Assembly (NCBI GenBank): GCA_026874595.1
Contig: CM049314.1
Coordinates: forward strand, 24,009,729 to 24,073,728
DNA from: Sipunculus nudus
Lineage: Eukaryota > Annelida > Sipuncula > Golfingiida > Sipunculidae
Length of the DNA stretch: 64,000 nt
Direction of reading: 5' to 3'
The notes beneath the pieces were generated by a model. That model saw only the letters and a list, made by a program, of their open reading frames with translations, ran no database searches and was not told the DNA's origin. Positions 11,717 to 23,700 of the stretch are shown in pieces; positions within the stretch are counted from its first letter, which is position 1; each line of letters opens with the position of its first letter. The position numbers and the translations under genes were made by a program.

Positions 11717-14700
11717 GTAAGCACCTTTCAGAATGATACTTATGACCTGTTCTATTACTGTATTTTACAATTTATCTATGCCGTCGAGATTTCCTTCCAG
11801 ACTTACAGTGATTCATGGATGTAGCCCTGGTTATCGCTCACCCGATCAGGCCCAAACATGATCAGTATATGTTCTCACATCGACTTTGAACAGAAACTGC
11901 TAGTTTATCTCTGAAATTGACTGAAACTTATTCCTAAAACAAACTTGTTGTGAAAGACCGCAGAAAAACAGGTTTGGTATGATTTAACAATAGGTTCAAC
12001 ACAAATTTTAATGTGGCAACGTCGTTTGCAATCATTTTGCACTCTTCCTCTTGTCGCAATAAAATGCTAATAACTTATAAAGTCTTTCCAATTTCCTGCA
12101 AGCCCCATAATGTATATATCATTTTAAACCTAAAAAAATATCTGTGTGATGAAATATTATTTGTTTTTATATCTTATCCATGAGGTTCGATTTGTGAACT
12201 TTAATAAAAACTTAATTTTTGTACGAAACAAGTTATTCCACTCACGTTGTAGCAGGTAGCAACTTTTTAGTAGGCCCATGTAAAATACATAAAAAAATAT
12301 CTGGAGCCAGTGTAGAATGCGGGCTTCGCTTCTATTGAGGAAAATATAAATAAAACGGTCTCCTCTCATCCCCTATTTTAACTCCTACTTTTCCCTGTAG
12401 ATGTTCCTACACTCAGCTCTTCTAACATGAATAACTACTAAGCATCAGAAGTCGCCTGAATCGAAATCAAACCTACGATCTCTAGACTAGGAGCCCTACT
12501 CACTAGTAAGTGAGCCGCGAAGATGAGATGCCAGCAGGAGCAAATTTTGCTCTTTTATCGCCATCTATCGCGAAAATTGGAAAGCGTTTACTATTTGAAC
12601 AGGAAAATTAAGCTTTAGGTTGGGGCTCCGCCCCCACACCCCTGTTCAGACGGGGAACCCAGGTTCCCCGGACCCCTCCTCCTCTAATATAATAAACTCC
12701 AGTTATGAGCAAAATTAAATACAGGAATTCTCAGGTAATAATATGTATCGGCCTTTTTCAGGAAACAATTTATTATGCGACACCCATTGTGCCTTAGCGG
12801 TACTGGCGGTTCGATGAAGCCCGGTTTCTATAGTTCTGCCAAATATCTTCAGACATTTTATTTTGTTTACTGCTTTAAAGTTTTTTTATGTTTAAAATGC
12901 TATAATAAAATTTTGCTCCTGTAAGAATTATCATTTCACTTGAAAATATCTTCCGGCAATTAGTTGTTTACTGACCTATCAAGTTATTTCATGTTTTAAA
13001 TGCAATTATAAAATTTTGCTCTTATAAGAAATAACTTTTCATGTAAAACATCTTCATCTGTGGGTGGGTGGGCCATATGTGCAAGATAAAAGGTTTTGGT
13101 GAAAAGGTTTGGGTTCAAATGGGTTCATAAGCTTTTATCAAGAAGTGGGTCCTGTGAACCAGGGTTGGGGCCAGGTACATGGGACAGTACCTAGGTATAG
13201 GTACAGCATTTTAGTAGAGTACCTAGGTACAGGTACAGGTACAGGTACTTTAGAAAGTACCTAGGTACAGGTACAGGTACTTAAGAAAGTACCTAGGTAC
13301 AGGTACAGGTACTTTAGAAAGTACCTAGGTACAGGTACAGGTACTTTAGAAAGTACCTAGGTACAGGTACAGGTACTTTAGAAAGTACCTAGGTACAGGT
13401 ACATTTTAAAGACATTTGATGTAATAATAATTGCATAAATAACATCTAGATATGTGATAATAAGATATATTAGAATGGCAGAATATATCATTAACAAGTT
13501 TTAAATGATCGCTATCTATGTCATTAGGAAAAGATACAGCCTTGGCAAATGTAAAGGACTGCCTTAAGTAAATTGACAAATGATCAAAACTGATAAAGTT
13601 TACAAAGTTATTGATATTGATATATGAAATTTTCATTCATATACTAAAATATGTCTATATTTTAAATCAAGTTTTGAGTTTCAGGGTAGTGTTTTAAAGT
13701 GTAAATCTTTGGAAGTACCACACATTCTTAAAGTAAGGGGCTTACAGCAATAGGTTGACTGAAAGGGAAAATCTAACAATCAATTTTATAGATAAACTTC
13801 ATGACAATAATACAGAAATAATTAAAAGTAACAGTAAACATGTTCATTGCAGAAAGTCACACTGAGGTATGTTTTAAGAATTAAGAGATCCTACATTTGA
13901 TGCTTACGCATGAAGTGTTTATTCTGTAAAATGGAATGGTCTGCCTTTTTTGGCGTAAGTTGAAAGCTGAGTGATATGATTGTATTTTCTTCACTTCTCC
14001 ATTTATTCTTCACCAATGTTCTTTATACACTAGACAACAAGTATTTACTATGTGAGCAACACTTTCCATATCCTTTGCTCTGTACCCTTTACATCTGATA
14101 ATGCCACAATGAACTTCCTGTGTGGACCCAGGAGGGTCCAGTCAACTTTGAAGGCTTCAGGGATGAAAGCTCAGTAATTATCCCTGACTGGTTTAGGTAA
14201 CAGCCCTGACAGGAGTGCCAGCTCAGTACACTAATTGACTCAACCTGACATCAATTTCCAGTATCAATTACCTGTAATTCTCAAGACTGTGAATTATGTA
14301 CCTAGGTACAAGTACCTGACCCCAACCCTGTCCTGTGTCAGGGTGCGAAATAGTGGGTTCACACATGTATGCACGTTTGCATGTACATTTTCTTTTGTGC
14401 AGGTAGAAATCATACCAATGGTGCACTCAGTGACCCTGTGCACATATTATAAACCAATGAAAAAATGTTGGTGCAGTATCTTATTTTTTTACTATTCATA
14501 AACATCACAATCATAAATTAGCATTTCAATTCCTTGAGCAACAGATTAGAGAGGGGGTATAATTTCACTAATTATGTTCATCTGGATGAGTTGATGAGCT
14601 GATGGTATGGCTGGGTCGCTGCAGTTAGCTCGGCAGGCATTAATCCTCCTAGCACCTATTAGCCAGCAACCCCGGCATGCGTCACTGACCGTGCTGAAGC

Positions 14701-17700
14701 TCCATCCAGAACATTATGTGTCACTCAGTTGTGCATTAAAACACATTTAACTTGCAAATATAAAAATGAAATGAGTAAGATTATAGCTAATTGGGTTTAT
14801 TGTACTATACTTAATAATGACAACAGGTTGTCATCCACTATAAACCTTTGTTAAGGGCCATCTTTTTTTGTGGAAGTTTTGTGGATACTATGTTTTTGAC
14901 CGGGTTCCATCGCCACCACTGCTGCCGCTGTATTCGTTTCTGGAGAACTTCTCTGAGACTACTGGACTGATTTTTCCGAAATTTACACCAATTATCAGGA
15001 CACATGTGAACTGGTGCCTAACCAATTGGTGCTGACCTCTGACCTTTCCTCTCTGCACAGCTTCCATTTGTGCGTTTGTTTCCACACATAAACCCCCATA
15101 TCTCGGGAACCGTTTGACCGATCAGGAAAATTTTTTTGTACAAATGCAGCCCTTGGATAGCTTTATAACATACACAAAATATGGTGGCACCACCTGCAAC
15201 CATGTTTGCACAGTGTCCATATGTTCGTCTGCCTTAGGTTAAAATCACTCATGATATCTCTGCAGTGGTTTGACTAATTCACCTGAAATTCGGCATGCGT
15301 ATACATTCTGGATAGCTTTTTTTATTTTAAGACAGGTGGCACCACCTACATCCACGTTCATGCTGCAGACATCCATGCTTATATCTCCCGATTGGTTTGA
15401 CATACCTGAAAATTTGCATGTTTTTAGATCTCACATAGCTCTTTATCATACCCAAAACTGGTGGTGTGACCACCTGCAACCATTTTTGCACAGTGTCCAT
15501 CTGTTTGTCTGCCGTGGGATAAAATCACTCATATCTATGCAGTGGTTTGACATATCTACCTAAAATTTTGCAGGTTTATACATTCTGAACAGCTTTCATG
15601 ATTTTATGACAGGTGGCGCCACCTGCATTATAGTTAATGCTGCAGACATCCAAGCTCATATCTCATGAACCTTTTGACCGATTGGGCCAAAATTTTGCAT
15701 GTGTATAGATCACACTTAGCTCTTTATCATACACAAAACTGGTAGTGCCAATTGCAACCATTTTAGCACAGCGTCCGTCTGTTTGTCTGCTGTGGGATAT
15801 AATCACTCATATCTCGGTGATGGTTTGACATATCTGCCTAAAATGTTGCAGGTTTATACATCCTGGACCCCTTTCTTGATTTTATGACAGGTGGCTCCAT
15901 CTACATTCTAGTTTACGCTGCAGACATCCAAGCTCATATCTTGGGAACCGTTTGACCGATTAGGCCAAAATTTTGCATGTGTATAGATCTCACATAGCTC
16001 TTTATCATACACAAAACTGGAGGGACCACCTGCTACCAATTTTTGCACAGCATCCATCTGTTTGTCAGCCGTGGGCTAAAATCACTCGTATCTCAGCATT
16101 GGTTTGACATATCTGCCTAAAATTTTGCATGTTTATACATGTTGGATAGCTTTCTTGATTTTTTGGCAGGTGGCGCCACCTACATTTATGTTAACGCTGC
16201 AGACATTCAGGCTTATATCTCAGGACTGATTGGACATGTCCCCCTGAAATTTTGCATGTGTATAGATCTCACATAGCTCTTAATCATTCACAAAATTGGT
16301 GGCGCCACTTGCCACCATTTTTGCACAAGTCCTGTTTGTCTGCTGTGGGGTAATACCGTTAAATCACTCATATACATGTAGTGGTTTGACTTATCTGCCT
16401 AAAATTTTGCATTTGTATACAACTTGGACAGCTTACTGGATTTTGTGGTAGGTGGTACAACCTACATACACTTTTCGGCTGCAGACATCCATGCTAATGT
16501 GCAACACACCTCACTCTATTTCCTCTTGCCACTCATTCCATGCCTCTCTTCACCTGTTCCACTCTGATTTTGGTTGATACACGTAGTCCCTTGTCGACTA
16601 CTCGTATTCTAGTTATGCTCCTGTGCGAGGGGATGCTCCTCTTTGCGGTGCCCTTGTTTCCTGTGTACTCCACTAGATGTCTCTGCTTTCCTAACATGAT
16701 TTGTCATTGAATGTCATAGGTCGTCACTGTCTGGATTCAAACGCACAATCTCCTGATGAGGAGTTCTGCATGCTCAAGACTGAGCTGTGGAAGGCGTGAT
16801 ACCGAATTTGTTTATATAGATTTATTTAAGTTTGGTTGCCAACACCATCTTCCAGGTAAACAAACTATTTCTTATATTTTATATTAATATATAATTTAAG
16901 GTGATATTACGGTTCCTTGGACCCTCCTGGATTAATATAATGAACTCCAGGCAAGGGCTCAGTCTGTATGGATAATTTAATAATATTGCAGTAATTGTAA
17001 GGAAACAGCCCTTGATATGTTTCATGTGTAGACAACATTCTGAACTTGTGCCACATTTTATCTGCATGTTTCTGCACAATACGAACCTCTTCAAGCTCAA
17101 AAGACTGTGTGGGATGGCCGGGACTTCTTGGCTCAACTTTAAACTTTAAAATCAAATTATTACATTTCAAGAAAACACCTGTTTACATTAAATATGTGAA
17201 CGTGTACTTCAGTTGTTTGTGAATTCCTTCCCACAAAAAAACGCCACAGTTAATGGAATTTGTCTGGAAACAAGTCTTTCACAACATATTTGAACAGATT
17301 ACATTACCCTCTTCACTACATTAATACTAATGTAGTGTATTTAGAAGTCCTGAGGAATTGTGTGCCTTAGATTTCAAAGCGCCTAACCAGCACCGTGGAG
17401 CTCTTGTGAGTCTGATACTGCACAGTGTGGGATCAGCAGTGGATCATTGTTCTTGTAGTTATTGATGCCTCCTCTGTACATAACAGCCCCATTTACATAT
17501 GTTTTTACATTGTTTTGCGCACACCAAGTCCCCTAAACACGCCAGATTTTGAGAATTTTCGAGGATTATCTAAATATAGCGTGCTCCAGCAAGACTCAGC
17601 TGTCATGTGAGTGTTTGAGCATGTGTGCCAAGGGGGAATCCAATCTAGACAGTGCTAGATTACAGTATTTATCTTCGCGTAAACGCAATGCAGCTTGTAG

Positions 17701-20700
17701 GCCGGGCTTAGTGCAATGCGGCCTAACTGGACCTGGATAGCGCATTCTAAATGGTCACTTGGTCCGGCATATTGTGAACGCTAGATAAAATGTAGCCCAC
17801 TCCACATTTATTTGGACCAGTCTAGCTGGTGCCACAATTTTCTAGTGTAAATGGGGCTATTGCTTATTATGACATCCACACTGTTCCATCCCATGTTTAT
17901 TTAATGCAGATTGTCCAAGATGTTGCTAAGTGTGGACTTGTTTCTCATATACATATATACTGTTTTAAATTGTTCACAGGAATATTAAATCAAATATGTT
18001 ACATTTCAAGGAAATACCTTATGTTTACATTTCACATGTGCATGATTACAAAATATTACTTATTCCAAAAAGTCATTACCACAGTAAAACACTACATGAA
18101 GACCTTTGCCGCTGGTGTATTTAGAAGCAACGGTTCATGTGGGCCATAGACAACCCTAACTAACAGAGTTGGCCCCTTGTGAGCCCAAATCTGTGCAGTG
18201 TGTTGATTCCTCTGTGTGTGTCTCCCCAAGATATCTGCAGAATGGTTTCGTAGATTTTAATGATAATTTATTTATAGATCATGAGTGTTGAAATCTCAGA
18301 GTGGCTAAATTTTGGTGTGAATGTCAGCCTTAATGACCCCTAGATTACCATTGTATGGGGTTTTGTAGCACTGTGTACATCTAGGACTTAAAACGTGTCC
18401 ATACACTCATCTGTGAAGTGTGGATCATGACATCACAGGGGACAAAGAAAGGTGGCACCAACTGAACATTCAGCGTGGTCTTGAATGTTAATGGTTGTGT
18501 ATATAATCCAGGGCAGCAATATCACAATCCCCAGGGGTTTGTTCCCAAGACACTGAAAAAAATCCCAGGAACAATTTATGTGGTTAATGTCCAGCATTTC
18601 AGGGAACCATTTGGAGATATTTTCTTTGAGCCCCATCTTACACAGGGTTTGATTCTGAATATTTATATTAACAAGTGTTATTTTGTATCCTTTATTTAGG
18701 TGAAGCAGCCTACAGTGTGTCCAAACCAGCATGTGTTCTGCTCACCGTGCATGGACCTGTGGCTGGAGAGAAACCAGCAGTGCCCAGCCTGCCGTGTCGA
18801 GATTACAGAAGAAAACCCATGCAAGAAAGTCCTTGGTATGTTATAAACCTCATATAAAACCCATTTTGCATCATGTTTTTTTCACCTGTTATTACACTTT
18901 ATACAGGTAAGCAATCTTAATATATCAAGCTTCAGTGGAACCATTGATCAGGGATGCTGGGTCCAGTGTCAGTATGGTGGTGTTTCCTCGGAGGAGCACT
19001 ATACTAGTGATGAACTGATGAGTGATTAAATGTATCAGTTATCGGTCAGTTGGTGTAGATGGTGTGATCATAGATTTTGCAGTGCCATAATCCTTTACAA
19101 CGTTTTGCACATAATTTGGGCTGTGTGACGAGGAAATGTATGCTGTTATTTGGTTAATGTGAGCAAACTCTAAGTATAGTCTATGTTTACTAATAACTTT
19201 GTATCCAAGGTTACCACACACACATGGAATTATTATATGATATATTAGCAAACATGTAGGCCTTTTTCTTAGCTGAGATGATGTATGAGATGTCTATATG
19301 GTCAGAAATTTCATACTCCTAAACAATGGATCCTTTCAGATTATTGATCAGTAGAGGTCAGCCGATTTTTACTGATGTTTGACCATGAAATTACAACCAG
19401 TTGCCAGCACTAGGCTCTACAGTGCTGTTTGGCTCTATATGTAATCAAAAATGAAAGATTATATTAAGGACTTAAGTTTTACCTTAATTTCATCCAGTGA
19501 ATAATAATATGCAACTCTGATTCTATCATGGCAACATGCAACATAATTAAATTACAATGTTTAACATCACCTTTTCAAGAAACTATCAGGAACTTTGCTA
19601 ATTATACAGTGAGTATTGTTTAGAGCTTGTTATATAACATTATTACAGGAGGTTTGAACCAGCTGGAGAATCGGGACGAAGGATTCAGTAACCGAGAGTT
19701 ACGTCGAGCCCGCATGGATATGCTGTACAAAGACTATGAGGTTAGGTAGATTTCCCTAGCACTTAAAGAGACATACATACAATTTAGACCAAATACTATC
19801 ATATACCTCACACAGGCATAAATTGCTTTGGTTTTTTTATGTTTATCAGGGTTAATTTTGTGCTTTTCACATAAGTAAATCATAGTGAATGTCATTAAAC
19901 ACCTGTGAATAAGACGTTCCATCAACAAAGCGATTAATCATTTAGCGCAACCTCATTGTCATCTGTGCATACATTGTTAAAAGTCAACAAGGAAAATATT
20001 GATAAAATAAATAATTACCAATCTCTATTGTAATTTTTTAGCCAAATTTTTATATTTTATATGTCTCTTATTATCTGTTAGAAATGTGAAAAGGATTTGT
20101 TCCCTTTTAAAGTTTCCTTTTTAAAATAGCAGCAGGCTGGCAAGAACAAAGTCTGTGTTGAGTGATCATATAAATGTATCACATTTTCTTGAAGAGGTTG
20201 CAGTTAGATGTTTGAGTGGAAGTATGTAGACTGTAAACTCATTGTACTTGCTATCTAAGTTTCAAATCCCAGAACAAGTAGCCAAAGTGGATTAATTTTA
20301 TTAAGTTTCCTAAACATATTTGTGGACTCTAATTTAGAGTCTCATTTGTTTATTATGGATGTGGTTTATTTTGCCAGGATGAAATTGAGAAGCTGCAGGT
20401 CGAGTTAAAAGCACTGCAGACAGAAAACTTTGCCCTGAGGGAGCAAGTCAAATTCCAGAAGAAAAAGAAAAAAGAGAGCAAATCAGAAGGGAAAGAGGAG
20501 CAGGAGGACACCAATGAGAGCCAAGAGCCAGGTCAAAGGTCACCAGATATGAATATGTTAATGGTCCTGACCAAGAAGCTTCAGGATGCCACAGGGCTTT
20601 ATGAGAAAGTCAGGAAAGACACCAAAACTTTGAGACAGGTGAGTAGATTCATTGTGATGTGGGGCATGTTCAGGTAGGAACAGGACTGTAGCAATAAACT

Positions 20701-23700
20701 ATATATTGAGATACACTTTATAATTAAATATGTTCATGTTAGGAGGTAAATGTGGTATTTTGGTTTGTTATATTGTTTTTTTTATAAAAAAAAATTATAT
20801 TTCAAGAATATCAAGATGTCATGGGCAATTATAAAAACAATCCTTGAAATTGATCTGTATCAGTGGGAAGAGAAAAATATAGATTAGATATGATTTACAT
20901 AAATATAAACTCAAATTCTGATCTAAGAGTAGTTCTGTTTCAGGGTTGAACAATAATAATGTTAGTTGAACAGAGTATGACTGTGGTTTGCATGTTTCTA
21001 AGATTATTTCTTCTTTTTAGGAAAACAATGAGCTCAGAGATGAAAATGTCAATCTTGGGCGAGAGAATCAGCGATTAAGACTGGACTTGGTCAGCCGTTC
21101 CCCCAGAAGGTTAGAGTTAATTTTTCACATCCTTTGGTCCTGGGAACAATGCTGGGTTTCCATGTTGTACACTGACCAGTGTAAATCATTGGATTTTCTA
21201 ATTGTATAATATTGAGGATTGCAGATCAGATTTCCTGCATCTTTTCAGACAGTTTTACAGTTTTTTCAGTGATAAGTCACAACCTTTTATATCATGATTG
21301 TAAACTTTGCATGTCCTTAGTTTCACATTAAATATATTTAATCTGGTTTAAATATCTGAGTTGGACTAAGAGACTTATCAACATCATAATCCTGTGCATT
21401 CACTTTCATCTCATTTGACTTTTGCGTTTTACTTTTCCTTTTTTTTCAGGGGTTTCATTTGATTGACCAGTATGTATGTTGTATAAATACCCTGATCTGA
21501 TACAAACATGTTATGTTTATAATATTCTGCAGATACATATAAATGTTGTAACTGATATATGTTATCAGCATGGAATTTAATATCCCTTTACTCTACATAA
21601 AATAATTGTATTATTATTAGAAATTCATACATTTATATATGGCGGTAACCAACTGTAATACACAGGAAAAATTATCAAATTGTCAATAGAAAGCATTTAT
21701 AGGAATAACTCCAGTTATGACTCGGAAATAATATTTTGAACCTAAGAAAAAAATAAATATTCTTAAATGTTTTCATTGTATTCTGTAGATTTGGTCGTTA
21801 CACAGTTGTTGCCATGGAGACAAAACTAGAAACATATGAAAAAGAGATGAGGCAATTACAGAAGGCACTAGAGCGGAGTGACACATATATTGAGAACATC
21901 GAACAAGAACTGGAAGTTTACCGCAAGGTCCTGCAGCAGAATCCTGCCATTCTCACCAAAGTCGAAGCTGAACTCGCAGCAAACGACATAAAAAATAACA
22001 AAATATGTAAAAATAATGAAACAAAGGATGCTCTAGAAAGGACAACCACTACACAAACAGTTACAGCAAGTACTGCTTCACACACAAAGTCAAGTCAGGG
22101 TACTAATAGCAGGAACATGTTACGAACTGGGAACAAACTGTCAAACCAAAATAGTCAATCTGTCAGTGGACCTACTGCCTCTGTAAGTTCTGCTGTAAGC
22201 AGTTCAGGAACTGGCAACAAAAGAAATACCCCACAGCCCAGAAATGGTGATTTGCGCATGGGAGTAAGTGCTGAAAAAATGGATGTTGAACATGCTGATG
22301 TACACGTGTCTACCTCTCAAGATAGAAGAACGCAAAGCATAAGATCTGGTGGTATAAATGTGACAGCAGGTTATTCAGGACAGTCTTTAAAAGTGAAATC
22401 AAGCTCTGTCAATTCAGAAGTGTCATCTACAGCTGTCAGAAGTGCTGGTGATCAGAGACACGGTCAGAAAGCAGTCTATGAACATGTCAGCCAGTCTGTT
22501 ATGAAAGCTGTGCCACATTCATGCAGTGCTGATAGGAACACTGCTGCTAACACAGCATCTACCCAGTCACCACTCAGACGCAGCCCTCGGAAAGCAGCTG
22601 TTCAGCAGAGTGAGAGAAATATCAGAGAATTATCTATGAGCTCCAAGGATGTTAATGGTGTCAAGTCTGACGGGAAAACTACTGTACAAAGCAAAGGTGC
22701 CCCCAAAGATGTGGTCACCAGTAGAACAAGTGGGAAAGATCCCGCCTTTGTATCCACACACCTGTCAGTGAATCTAAGTGATGTAGCTGGGTTAAACAGA
22801 CATTCTTACAGTGTTACTGGTGCAGCTGGTAATACTCACACCTCCACCTCAACGAAAGCATCATCAGAATTCATTCACAAGTCAGCATCTGTGTCTGAGG
22901 CACTGAAAGACAGTTACCCAAAAGCATTGATACAAAGTACCATAGCAACTGAATCTGGTCATGTGGAGCAGAAAAGGACAAATAACATCACACAAGCCAT
23001 GCCCCAGAGACCCCAGACTGGTGGCGGAGAAGCAGATTCATTTGACCTTGACATGCCCAGCCCGTTTTCCCCAACAAACTCTACGGAACCAAATTCACAA
23101 AAAGAGGTGGCATCTTTTCTTGGTGAAGCTGTCTATATAAATGATACCAAGCACACACTGGATTCAAACTTGTCCCTGGAGTCATGTCGAAAGAAACTTC
23201 GTTTCGAAAGTGATGCATCCATGGATGTAAGTTCTTTGCATTTCTCTGATGATGTCCCAGACAAAAAAGGTCTTGTCCCTAAGTCAGGAAAGATAGTGAC
23301 GTTTGATGATGAAGTGTCTTTTAATGCACCCAGCCAAAGTAAAGAGTCGGTAAATGTCACAAGTGACCTTGATGTGACCTTGGATGATACGGCAGCGGCG
23401 GAAACTGAACTGAAAGGTCTGGACATATCTGTGACGCCAGAACTTAGAGATTGTATGAAGTTGCTCAATGCTGCAGAAAAGAAAGTAGCTGGAAAACCCA
23501 GGAAATCTCATGATATGAGTGAAACATGGAGTCTCAGCCCACCAAGTAATGTTGGCGGTGATAGTACCATGGACAGCAGTGTAAATATCTTTGATGACTA
23601 CCCAAAAGTCAAGACAAAGCCTGCACAAAGTCAGTCCAAAGGCACATACTCCACCAAACAAACCACAGAGCAACCCACAGGTGTTCAGAGTCAACTTAGT

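Noticed and set aside
14900-16500. Tandem repeats as a CRISPR-like array or repetitive protein
   Set aside because: Units are long and diverged, half-units are dimeric, and all frames contain stops; this is a eukaryotic intronic satellite.
16740-16805. Possible tRNA-Met gene on the minus strand
   Set aside because: The anticodon-like stem is present, but there is no acceptor stem and the 3-prime side continues into a SINE body.
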